In this document: one piece after another, positions 9,585 to 18,460 of the stretch
Numbering within the stretch: position 1 is the first letter of the stretch
Layout: each line of letters opens with the position of its first letter
Assembly: GCA_009602735.1 (NCBI GenBank)
Contig: WELA01001955.1
Coordinates: 1-20,166 of the forward strand
DNA from: Mesotaenium endlicherianum
Taxonomy: Eukaryota; Streptophyta; Zygnematophyceae; Zygnematales; Mesotaeniaceae
Direction: 5' to 3'
DNA length: 20,166 nucleotides
Position numbers and translations under genes: made by a program
The notes under the pieces: generated by a model
Databases searched by the model: none
Told to the model about the DNA's origin: nothing
What the model saw: only the letters and a program-made list of their open reading frames with translations

Positions 9585-11234
9585 ATGACTCAAAAGTCGG
9601 AACTCAAGAGGAAGAGAAGGGCAGAAGAGGCACATGCAAAAATTCCGTGGAGACATCGAATCATCCTCCATCTCTGATCGGGAATTACAACGACTCCAAC
9701 AACAGCGGGAGGCACAGAAGAAGAAGGAGGAGGAGGAATAGGCCAGACTGAGGCAGGAAGAAATGGACAGAAAAGCTGCAGAGGAGGCCAAGAAAGCAGA
9801 GGAGGAGAGGCAAGCTGAGGAGAAGCGGAAGCAGCAGGCTGAAGAAGAAGAACAGAGGAGAATCAGCAGCTACCGCTACACAGTGCTGGGCAAGGGCTTT
9901 GATCTACTGGAGGAGGCCTTCAAGTATGCCCAGAGAAGTCGCAGTGAGTCGCATAAGGAAATCCTCCAGAGGGAAGGGGAGACATCCAAAAACTTTGACA
10001 AGTATATAGAGGTCAGCACGGGGCTCCTCCTCTACCACGATTACTCCAGGATGCTAGGATATACGGTCAGAGAGGCCAAGGCGATGGCCCAGGTGAACGA
10101 AGCAGGGGTTGTCTCGATTCCTGGTATCTGGGGGGAAGATAGGGTCATCAGGATGATCCCCATGGACGCGGACAGCTTTAAGGACTCAACACCCCATAAC
10201 AGGTTCAAGGCCATGTATAATAAGGCGGAGAGAAGGAGCTGGGAATTCTTGGCCGGGGAAACCAATCAGCTAGACTTTGCAGAGCACTGGTACCCTTGTA
10301 CCCTTAAAAGGACAGACCCTGCCTTCTTCCAAAAGCCCACTGATTGGCGGTGGATGACCATCAACATGAGGGACCAGCAGAATGACAGGGCGAAGGATGA
10401 GGATTTCATGACAGACCTAAAGGGGAACATAGTATTGCCCCCTCACATTGCGGCTTGGGACCCAAGATTGGATGGAGTCAGAGACTGCATGAGCCAAGAG
10501 ATGCAGGGGGACAGAAGCAGGGCTCGAGAGTCATTCTCAAAAGGGAAGCACGCTTATGCCAAATGGGCAAGCAAGCAGGGGGAAAAGGACCTCTATGCGG
10601 TCCGCACTCAGCAGCCCCCACCAGCACCCAAAAGGGGAAGGTCAGTAGAATATTATTTTTCTCGGGAAGAGCTGGAGCAGCTGACAGAAGAGACCCCAGA
10701 AGTCTCAGAGGAACTCGGGAACAGAGAGGAGGAGGAGTCAGAGGAAGACGAGGAGGAAGGCAAGGAGGAGGACACTAGCCCCGCCGTGATCTTGACACCT
10801 GCCACATCCCCTGTAAGGGAGAAGACGGGGTTGGCCCTGCAGCAACTCGTTGAAGAGGAGGATATCACTTGGCTGGGAACTGCCAAAGGACAGAGCCCAT
10901 CTGCAGGCACGGAGACCCAGTCAGACAGGGCAGACAGGAGGGCTGCTCGGGAGATAGCCAGAGGCCTGTTAGCATCTCCTTCGCAGAGAGGGCATGTACC
11001 CTCGGCTCATGTCATGCAACATCCTTCTGGGATGCCGGTATACGTACCTGTCAATTTATGGCTGCCCAGGAGAAGGCTGCCTCCCTTCAGTTTTAGACGG
11101 TGCAGGAGGAAACAGCCCAGTTACTGCGTTCTCCGCGGGGCCCCTACGCAGATTCCCCAGGCTTCAGGAGACCCCAAGACAGGAGGAGGTCTGGCTCCCC
11201 TGAGTATAGGGCCTCAAGGACATCTCCCTCCTAA
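9585..11234 (+). pseudogene. ORF3 of element C, an extra protein encoded between integrase and 3' LTR
   Basis: I do not recognise this protein. The likely start is ATG 9585 (MTQKSELKRKRRAEEAHAKI). A frame change near 9640-9650 leads to a Gln/Lys/Glu-rich stretch with TAG at 9739-9741, then a long open frame from ATG 9763. Numbered from 9763: charged probable coiled coil (1-35); a Trp- and Tyr-containing globular-looking region (about 36-285, with SWEFLAG and PTDWRWMTIN); a very acidic run (about 321-342). A 1-base indel near 11047-11055 moves the ancestral frame (MAAQEKAASLQF then stop TAG 11094-11096), which ends in the RS-rich tail at TAA 11232-11234. The 9763 frame itself runs on to 11277. 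I see no signal peptide or membrane segment, so it is not an env-like glycoprotein despite its position. Element A carries the same tail at 1-135. Confidence 0.7.
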
Positions 11235-11283
11235 TGGCAGTAGGCTGGGGACGGAAGGGACAGCACGCTGTTATTAGTGTTAG

Positions 11284-11319
11284 TGTTGTCGAGGCGACAA
11301 CATGATAAGTTGGAGGGAT
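11284..11319 (+). other. Hairpin and polypurine tract of element C
   Basis: TGTTGTCG (11284-11291), AGG and CGACAACA (11295-11302) repeat the hairpin of element A exactly. AAGTTGGAGGGAT (11307-11319) abuts the LTR. The polypurine tract primes plus-strand synthesis; the hairpin's role is unknown. Confidence 0.8.
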
Positions 11320-12039
11320 TGTAATGAATCAGTATATTGGTTGACATAATATTCATTTAAATAATATAGTTAAATAAGTTCAGCCTGCTGAACTCTAGTT
11401 AATGATCAGTCTGCTGGACTTTATATTTAATATCAGTTTAATGACTCGGCCGGAAGCAGCAGGCTGATGTCAGCTTAAGTCAGCTTGCTGACACATTCTT
11501 TGACAGCCAGCTGACTTCCGTACTCGGTAGCAGCGAACTGCCTCGATATGCATCTAAGTGTGGTATGCTAGATGAATGGCCAGATGACATCCCTATGATG
11601 GATGGCGATTCGGGATGATGGGAGATGGCGGTGGATTTGGTTAACCGAGGTCCTACCAACGTGGTTAACTCCCGGGTAGGCGGTGCCATCGCACTGACCG
11701 TTGAACAGTAAACTCATTCCATGTACATATGCTAGGCATTGCTCTCGAGTTCGGCATTCGGAAACGAGGCCAACTCTCTTGTACAGCTTACTGAGAGACA
11801 TCTGAATCCAAGGCGAGAAGCCATTGATACGCACTGTCTTCTAACCTTGCTTATGTATGAGTTTACTGAGTGCATTATTGATGCTAGTTTACTCGCATTT
11901 GATTTGCGAGTATTGTTCACTGCTAGTGTGTTGTCCTTTGCCGTTTAACCAATTAACGAAAAATACCGTAAAGATTACTTGCTGAAATAAAGATCTTTAT
12001 TAATTGTTAATCGCCTGTTTGGTAAGTCGATTCATTTCA
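11320..12039 (+). repeat. LTR3: 3' LTR of element C (family 1, 720 bp)
   Basis: It runs from TGTAATGAATC to GATTCATTTCA, directly after the polypurine tract. It has AATAAA at 11986-11991 overlapping the palindrome AAAGATCTTT, a plausible polyadenylation signal. It forms a near-perfect inverted pair with LTR4, separated by only 120 bases. Confidence 0.95.
11986..11991 (+). terminator. Candidate polyadenylation signal in LTR3
   Basis: AATAAA about 50 bases before the LTR end. The other LTR copies have base changes here (LTR1 ATAAAA, LTR2 ATATAAAG on its coding strand), so it may be lost in some copies. Confidence 0.4.
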
Positions 12040-12154
12040 CTGCTGTTGAGGTTGCTTCGCGTTCACATGACAGTCTCGAGCCAGATGTCCAAGCTTGCCA
12101 CAATTATAGCAGGGTCCTCTCGGCTTGAAATTTTGCTGCCTGCGCTGGTACTGC

Positions 12155-12159
12155 ACAAG
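12155..12159. repeat. Target site duplication, left copy
   Basis: ACAAG directly before LTR4, repeated at 12879-12883. Confidence 0.9.
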
Positions 12160-12878
12160 TGAAATGAATCGACTTATCAAATAGGCGATTAACAATTAAT
12201 GAAGATCTTTATATCACCAAGTAATCTTTGTGGATTTTTCGTTAACTGATTAAACGGCAAAAGGACAACACACTAGCAGTGAACAATACTCGCAAATCAA
12301 ATGCGAGTAAACTAGCATCAATAATGCACTCAGTAAACTCATACATAAGCAAGGTTAGAAGACAGTGCGTATCAATGGCTTCTCGCCTTGGACTCAGATC
12401 TCTCTCAGTAAGCTGTACAAGAGAGTTGGCCTCGTTTCCGAATGCCGAACTCCAGAGCAATGCCTAGCATATGTACATGGAATGAGTTTACTGTTCAACG
12501 GCCAGTGCGATGGCACCGCCTACCCGGGAGTTAACCACGTTGGTAGGACCTCGGTTAACCAAATCCACCGCCATCTCCCATCATCCCGAATCGCCATCCA
12601 TCATAGGGATGTCATCTGGCCATTCATCTAGCATACCACACTTAGATGCATATCGAGGCAGTTCGCTGCTACGGAGTACGGAAGTCAGCTGGCTGTCAAA
12701 GAATGTGTCAGCAAGCTGACTTAAGCTGACTTCAGCCTGCTGCTCCGGCTGAGTCATTAAATCGATATTAAATATAAAGTCCAGCAGACTGATTATTAAC
12801 TAGAGTTCAACAGGCTGAACTTATTTAACTGTTATATTTATATGAATATTATATCAACCAATATACTGATTCATTACA
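12160..12878 (-). repeat. LTR4: family-1 solo LTR with 5-bp target duplication
   Basis: A complete 719-bp LTR (TGAAATGAATC...GATTCATTACA on the plus strand) flanked by direct repeats ACAAG at 12155-12159 and 12879-12883. No primer site or polypurine tract is attached. It interrupts element D gag. A solo LTR with intact duplication is the usual product of recombination between the two LTRs of a once full element. Confidence 0.93.
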
Positions 12879-12883
12879 ACAAG
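12879..12883. repeat. Target site duplication, right copy
   Basis: ACAAG directly after LTR4. Five bases is the normal duplication length for Ty3/gypsy integrases. Confidence 0.9.
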
Positions 12884-13796
12884 TCCCAACTCCATAGGTA
12901 CTGGACCTTGTCCACTCGTGCTTGGCGCTTGTGATCCAAAGTGTCGATAACCTCCAAAATTGTGGTTGCCCCACTGCCTCTGACTATACTCCACGCGTCG
13001 ACCCTTGTTGCCAATGCCATCATTTCTCCAAGACTGGTAGGGTCCTTGAGCGCCACTTCCTTGGCCACAGTTGGCTTAAGTCCCCTCTTGCATTTGTCCA
13101 TCATCTCCGACTCGTGCATGGATGGACATTGAAGCACCAGCTCGTCGAAGCGCGAAACCTACTCCTGAATGCTTCCTCGTTGACGAAGGCGCACCAATAG
13201 ATTTCGAGCGGTAGCCTCGGGTGCAATAGGTTGAAATTGCCTCTTCAAGCCTTCAAATAGCTGATCAACAGTAGCAGGAGCTCCAGACAGTTGCTCATGT
13301 CGCTCATACCAAGCTCCAGAACTCTTCTGCAGCAAAGTTATGACAAAGGCGACTTGCCTGTCGAGCGTGAGCGCAGAATACTCCATACACTTCTTCACTT
13401 AAAAAATCCACTGATGAACAGGCGGCGATCTACGCTCTCCAGTATAAACTTCTGGCTTAGGCGCACGCACTCCCAATGTGGGTGGAATACCTGGTTGCAC
13501 CACTGGGCTAACATGAATTGGTGGTACAACAGGTGCAAGTGCCGAACTCGTCGAAGCGGCGTTCCCCATAACAACTCGCACCATTCTCTCCACCTCCTGG
13601 CGCATACTTTGTTGAAACTGTGTATAGACTTCTCCTCCAATTGCGTTTGCCATTTGCCTTAGCATCGCCTGCATTTCTTGTTGCTCTCTGGTCATCGTTG
13701 GTGCTGCCTGCTGCCCCGCGCGCTCAACATGCTCGACATGTTTGCCTCCTCCAGCTGCCGGCTGCGACTCCATAATATAATATGCAAACTAGCCCA

Positions 13797-13808
13797 GCTC
13801 CGATACCA
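13797..13808 (-). other. Primer binding site of element D
   Basis: The minus strand reads TGGTATCGGAGC two bases after the LTR end, the same variant initiator-Met-like site as in element B. Confidence 0.85.
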
Positions 13809-13810
13809 AA

Positions 13811-14555
13811 TGAAAGGGGCAGAGTGCCCTAGTGGAAGCGTAGTAACTCACGAGGAAAAGAACTAGTTGCAATCATACTAAAGAGTGCAGCGGCATATTG
13901 CTAAGAAAGCTTAGGAAAATTACTTGACATTTTGAGTGGCAAGAAACTGCTCACAAACGGTGTAGGATGAAAGGCCTTGTCATTACAAACCCGTAGAAAT
14001 CTACAGAAGTGAAAACTCCCCAGAAACAAAGAAGTTATGCCTATTTATAATTTTCTGCCTAAGTGCTTCTCCCTAGGAGGAAGCTACGGATTTTCCTAAG
14101 TGTTCGTCAACTCGTCCCTTCCAAAATATTCGTGAGTAAGCCAGATCAGTCTAATCTGACGTGTCGGGCCGAATTGACGTCCACATACATGCATCGACAT
14201 TACTAGAATATTCTATCTTAGACGCGCTAGGCTAAATCGAAACTTCTAGGTAAATCGACCTAGTCGGCACTCCGCGTCAGCCAAACTTACGTGAAGCTTC
14301 GAGTTCATTCTAACGGGCCAGATCGCTCGACGCTGTCGGTCAACCCGACGGTCGCGCTCACCGCAAATTAAGGACAGTCGTCAACCGACCTCAAAACTAA
14401 TTAAACTTCGGAAATCCATAACTCTCTCAATACTTGACCAAATTTGATGAACTTCATATCAAAATGACCACAAAAATACACTCTACACTACTATACAATC
14501 AAAATACACTTTTATAAAACTCAGAAAATTCACTTTATAAACCTATGACCTTACA
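13811..14555 (-). repeat. 5' LTR of element D (family 2, about 745 bp)
   Basis: On the minus strand it begins TGTAAGGTCATAGG (14555) and ends CTTTCA (13811), next to the primer site. It carries a TATA box (14049-14041). Bases 13811 to about 14270 are repeated inverted at 14556-15014. The left limit of that match ends abruptly at 14555/14556, as expected if D landed inside another family-2 LTR. Confidence 0.85.
14041..14049 (-). promoter_or_regulatory. TATA box of element D LTR
   Basis: TATAAATAG on the minus strand, about 240 bases before the LTR end. It is conserved in the inverted copy at 14777-14785, although the surrounding bases differ. Confidence 0.6.
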
Positions 14556-15014
14556 GACTAGGTCGATTTACTTAGAAGTTTCGGATTAGCCTAGCGCGTC
14601 TAAGTTAGTATATATTTGGATGCATGCATGTGGACGTCAAATCGGCCCGACACGTCAGATGAGACTGATCTGGCTTTCTCACAAGTATTTTGGAAGGGAC
14701 AACTTGACAAACACTTTAATAAAATCCGTTGCTAAGCGGCCCTCCCGCCTAGGGGCGAGCGGCCGTCGTAAAAAACTATAAATAGACATAACTACTTCAT
14801 TTCTTATCGGTGTTCACTTCTGTAAATTTCTACGGGTTTGTAGTGACAAGGCCTTCCATCCTACATCATTTGTGAGCAATTTCTTGCTACTCAAATGTTG
14901 AGTAATTTTTCTAAGCTGTCTTAGCAATATGCCGTTGCACTCTTTAGTATGATTGCAACTAGTTCCTTTCCTCGTGAGTTACTACGCTTCCACTAGGGCA
15001 CTCTGCCTCTTTCA
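14556..15014 (+). repeat. 3' portion of a family-2 LTR (element E)
   Basis: Inverted, diverged copy of 13811-14270. It ends CTCTTTCA at 15014 and includes TATAAATAG at 14777-14785. Its U3 start is missing because element D is inserted at 14555/14556; GACTA (14556-14560) is the predicted duplication for D. Whether E is a solo LTR or a full element cannot be told, since its other end is outside the window. Confidence 0.8.
14777..14785 (+). promoter_or_regulatory. TATA box of element E LTR
   Basis: TATAAATAG about 230 bases before the LTR end, the same place as in element D's LTR. Confidence 0.55.
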
Positions 15015-15267
15015 ATTCATCTAGCATATCACACTTAGATATATGTCTAGGCAGTTTGCTGCGAGTACGGAAGTCAGCTGGCTGTCAAAGAATGTGTCAA
15101 CAAGCTGACCTAAGTTGACTTCAGCCTGCTGCTTCCGACTGAGTCATTAAACTGATAATTATATAAAGTCCAGTAGACTGAGTGTAAACTAAAGTTCAGC
15201 AGACTAAACTTAATTAGCTATTTTATTTTAATAAATATTATATTCACCAATATACTGATTCATTACA
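15015..15267 (-). repeat. LTR5: U3 part of a family-1 LTR, cut by element E
   Basis: The plus strand begins ATTCATCTAGCAT, matching about 5695-5707 of LTR2, and runs to GATTCATTACA at 15267. It is more diverged from LTR2 and LTR4 than they are from each other, as expected for the oldest layer. ATTCA (15015-15019) is the predicted target duplication of E. AAATA (15268-15272) would be that of LTR5 in host DNA. Confidence 0.85.
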
Positions 15268-16300
15268 AAATATCATGATACGTAGTATTACAATACGTAC
15301 GGTACGGCCAAAAGAGCTTGTACGGGAGTTTTTTTAAACTAGGTTGAAAGCTACAAGAAGGCGTTGCATGCGGATAGTACGAGCCCGTAGGTCATTCACA
15401 ATTTTGTCCATGACTTATAGCATACTCTTGTGGTCTTCGTTACAATCTCTAATGCATGATTTAATCCACAAATGAAGACCTATTCTCTCTAACGTTCGCG
15501 GAGATTCTTCACCATATATCATGACACAGATAGACGTAAGGCAGTAGGATACAAAGGCGAGTCTATGTTTTCATGGTTCTAAGTTAATAGGCTTCAGTGT
15601 AATACAGCATTATGAAACTACCAAAATAGGTGGACGCGCGAACAAGAAGATACATGTTGCAGACGCAAAACAAATTCGAGGGTGAGGGCAGATGCGGGCA
15701 AGGTGAGGAAGAGGTTAAAAATTTCATCCATCCTATATCGGACGGCAACTTTCGAGGCTCCAAGAAGTGTCTCCCCGTGGACGTGTGCACTGGCGCGAGG
15801 GGTTCATACGTGCGCCAGACTTACGTGGATGTCCAAATTTACAAAAAAACGTCTGCGGTAATTAAACCGGCACAATTAATCAAATCGATAAAAGTACTGT
15901 CGGTTTTAGCGCGTTCCCAGGCGGACGAACATATGGAGTATACTGAATCGTACTGCACGATACAAGAGGGTTGTACGGACGTATTCATAGCTAGGCTTAT
16001 GTAGCAAGTATATGAACAAGAGCTAGGACATAGAAAAGTATTCGAGAATCACTCTTGTACTTGCCACATTCCAGAAATGTAACAACTTTCAAGAAGCCAT
16101 CTCTCTTTCATGAAGTTACCACTTGTGTTTAAAGATCCTTGTCTTGATACAGATAAAGTATTCTATTGTACTGAGTACTTTATCTATCTGTTTCACTACA
16201 ACGCATGCCATCCTCATTCGAGAACTCCAGCGCTTAGTCACAGCGCTTACCATGCATGCCGCCTTGCACAACTTCCTCGTGATAACTTTTAATTATTCAA
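15268..16300. other. Flanking DNA, no recognised gene
   Basis: Unique-looking DNA with no similarity to the LTR families. One open stretch (15654-16004) is listed separately. No splice-supported gene model, RNA gene or repeat is evident to me. Confidence 0.5.
15654..16004 (+). CDS. Small open frame of uncertain status
   Basis: ATG 15654 (MLQTQNKFEGEGRCGQGEEE) to a stop at 16002-16004, 116 residues; the frame is open upstream to 15630 from a GTG. Composition is mixed, with no domain, signal peptide or membrane segment I can recognise. The frame has no neighbour of related function. It could be an exon, a relic or chance. Confidence 0.2.
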   Translation: MLQTQNKFEGEGRCGQGEEEVKNFIHPISDGNFRGSKKCLPVDVCTGARGSYVRQTYVDVQIYKKTSAVIKPAQLIKSIKVLSVLARSQADEHMEYTESYCTIQEGCTDVFIARLM

Positions 16301-18277
16301 CGTCACTTAGCCTGCGTGCATGCCTTGTGACGGTTGCGCGTGACGGTCGCGCGTGTCCGCTTAACCTTTCAGTCAGTGTGCACGCCTAGGTGGCCTTAGA
16401 GCCCATGTCGCCTAATGTGGCTGCTCACGACGTAGCGGCCTCACCACATGTCCATGGCTGAGATGACCTTTCCAGCCAGCCTCCCCTGACTTGGTGGTTG
16501 CCAAGGTGGCTGCTCAGTCAGCAATGTCTGACTTGGCAGCTGCGAGTGCAGACCATATTTACTGGCCTTGGCATGTTCAGCTTTTCGGCTGAACGAACTG
16601 TCAGACCCCACCAAACCCCACCCATCGCTGAGTGTTGGTTTGACTCAGTCACAGTCACGCTTTCGTGTGACGTGGATTTGACTTACCAGAGGTTAGTCAA
16701 ATGGTCGATGAGTCAACGTTGACTTCCCGTACCTGGACGTCCGTGACTTGCGTAAAGCGTGCGGCGTCGTAAAACTGATAAAAGTCTCTACACTAATGGC
16801 GATAACGAAAGGAGCCGGTCTTAAATCTGCAAGCAGTCTGCAAGTCTAAAATTCTGTGCTAGTCTGCAGATCTTGAGCTCACTGAAGGTGACTGCTGTAC
16901 GCTATAGCCTGTAACGTCGTGGTCACATGCTGGTGATGCACGTGTGTTTGTAGTCGGAACGACCACTCGAGAGTCGAAATGTCTGGATTTCGTGTGGATA
17001 GATCGAGTCACTGAGACTGGTTGAAGCAGGATTGAGCATGGGATTGAGCACATTGTACGCCTGGGGAGCTTATTGCACGACTTGCTGACATTTGGCTTGA
17101 TGTAAGAGGATGCACCATGTTGGAGGAGATTGTTTCAGATTTTTCGATGGCCGATCCACGGCAACAGGAAAATTGTATGAGCTTTTACTCCCGCAGAGAT
17201 CAGCTATGCTCCTTCTACGCCTGATCGCAGCCGATATCCTTGCAAGACAAGAGCCAGCAAAGAGCCAGAAGGTGGACGCGAAGACATGCTATTGACACGA
17301 CACGCGGCTTGGTTTAAGAACAAGGATTTCACCTGGTTTCACCTAATTATTTACTTGAGGCCACTCCAGGCCACTCCAGGCCACTTCGGGCCACTTCTGA
17401 ACAATTCCGTGCGATGGTCCAGACTCCAGCTTACGCGGTGCAGTTACGTGCACTGACGTGCACTGTGCTTCTTATCTCGAAGGCCTGTGGGCGTCCATGT
17501 CACTCCAAGTGTTTGCTGCCAGTGCCTGCAAGCAGCCTGCAAGCCGTTTCCAGCAGTTCTGAGAGCAGTCCCTCAGAGCTTTGAAAGTTAGCCTGCGAAC
17601 CAGCAGCCTGCCCTCGGTTGCTCGCACTGTTTCACGCGTCTCTCCAGGACGCTCGATCCGAAACTGTTCCTGGCTGTTGCACAATCACAAAACTTTGTCT
17701 GGTAAGGTTTGGAGGAGATGGACCGTTAAGATCGATGCCGGCCACGTATCGACGGTTCATTGCCACTCAATATTTGACCGCCACGAGTGGTCACGAGGAT
17801 TGCTCCCATCATCCAGCTTTCGAGTGCTTTCCCGATACTGAGGGCGGGCACTTGAGAGATGCACGAGAGCAAGTTAGTGGGCGTTCTCCAGCCAAGAGAC
17901 TACCTGGGCAAGAAGACATTTTTTGGAAACATAGGAGTTGAGGACCCGGCAAAAGGCTCCCAGGTTTGTCACTGTATCGGGTTTAGGTTATCAAAAGCTT
18001 GCAAACTGAAGTCCTCGTGAGCTACTACATGTACATTAGTCATGTACGTGAATGAGATAATAATCTGATTTGATGCAAGTCGCTCTCTTGCTTTTTTTAG
18101 CTTCCCCGAATAATGAAGACACGTAAGACCACACATTTCATGGCCATTATATGACCTGATGGAATCCGTGTTTTGGAAGACCACCACTTACATGGTCCTC
18201 CTTCTTGCCCAGCATATCGAAATTCCTTAAGACGGCATTTGCTGAAGGTTTCCACTTGACACCGAAGGATTTACCAT
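16301..18277. other. Flanking DNA, no recognised gene; possible regulatory motifs
   Basis: Several short frames overlap on both strands and none shows a known domain. A cluster of TTGAC/GTCAA cores lies at about 16635-16725, including the perfect palindrome AGTCAACGTTGACT at 16711-16724. Short G+C-rich repeats (GTGACGGTTGCGC, GTGACGGTCGCGC) occur at about 16327-16352. Confidence 0.4.
17359..17398. repeat. Short tandem repeat, 10-bp unit, four copies
   Basis: Two exact copies of GGCCACTCCA are followed by two variant copies (GGCCACTTCG, GGCCACTTCT). Confidence 0.85.
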
Positions 18278-18403
18278 ATGGCCAGTAACGACGACAGAGA
18301 GAATGGTGCTAGCAAGAGGAGCTTTCTCACCATGTCTGCAAGTCCCCAAGGTCTAGGGCTTCCCTATGGAGACCCAGCAGAACGACGCCTCATTGATGAG
18401 AGA
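18278..18403 (+). CDS. Possible first coding exon of a host gene
   Basis: ATG 18278 gives MASNDDRENGASKRSFLTMS and continues hydrophilic to ...DPAERRLIDER. The frame then reaches AG/GCAAGT near 18402-18409, the consensus for the rarer GC-AG class of introns. Without a splice it stops at 18458-18460 after 60 residues. Pyrimidine-rich CTGCAG acceptors occur downstream (about 18432 and 18517), but no convincing second exon follows. Weak evidence; it could be chance. Confidence 0.22.
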
Positions 18404-18460
18404 GGCAAGTCATGTGCTCCTTCGCACATTCTCTGCAGCTGCTTTCGCTACTGGACATGA

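Larger units (their letters stand above)
5958..12039 (+). mobile_element. Element C: family-1 Ty3/gypsy chromovirus with a third ORF, 5' part displaced by element B
   Basis: The visible order is pol from mid-protease to chromodomain (5958-9253), a spacer with fossil polypurine tracts, ORF3 (9585-11234), hairpin, polypurine tract and 3' LTR (11320-12039). The first base (5958) aligns with 3232 of element B, and 5958-8220 corresponds base for base in length to 3232-970. Its own LTR, gag and protease start should lie left of the window. The U5 end at 12039 enters the gag of element D; CTGCT (12040-12044) is the predicted target duplication. Combining the B and C parts gives an element of about 8.8 kb. 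Confidence 0.88.
12040..13773 (-). pseudogene. gag: gag of element D, decayed and split by solo LTR4
   Basis: The frame opens at ATG 13773 (MESQPAAGGGKHVEHVERAG), about 24 bases after the primer site. In-frame stops are TAA at 13401-13399 and TAG at 13161-13159. A retrotransposon-gag region follows (SSGAWYERHEQLSGAPATVD, RLRQRGSIQE, FDELVLQCPSM, KRGLKPTVAKEV). A frameshift near 12960 moves to a Gly/Ser/Gln-rich linker. LTR4 then interrupts the gene. Beyond it, 12159-12040 continues in that frame into a zinc knuckle, CYNCGKLGHLARDC (CX2CX4HX4C), and a Gln-rich end. Ignoring LTR4 and one copy of ACAAG, the frame runs straight through the insertion point, which confirms one gene. It belongs to a different gag type from element B. 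Confidence 0.85.
12040..14555 (-). mobile_element. Element D: family-2 Ty3/gypsy retrotransposon, 5' part
   Basis: Minus-strand order: 5' LTR (14555-13811), primer site (13808-13797), short leader, gag from ATG 13773. Solo LTR4 interrupts gag at 12160-12878, and element C interrupts it at 12039/12040. Gag is much more decayed than in elements B and C, which fits an older insertion. The rest of D should lie left of the window, beyond the missing parts of A, B and C. Confidence 0.85.

Noticed and set aside
10455..11203. Other frames at 10455-10778, 10653-10910 and 10994-11203
   Set aside because: Shadows of ORF3. Only the part of frame 10869-11096 after about 11050 counts, as the shifted continuation of ORF3.
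9763..11277. ORF3 as an env glycoprotein
   Set aside because: No signal peptide, membrane segment or cleavage site is visible; the protein is highly charged throughout.
17618..17941. 107-residue open frame in the right flank
   Set aside because: An overlapping frame is open at 17581-17841. No domain is recognised and nothing favours one frame over the other.
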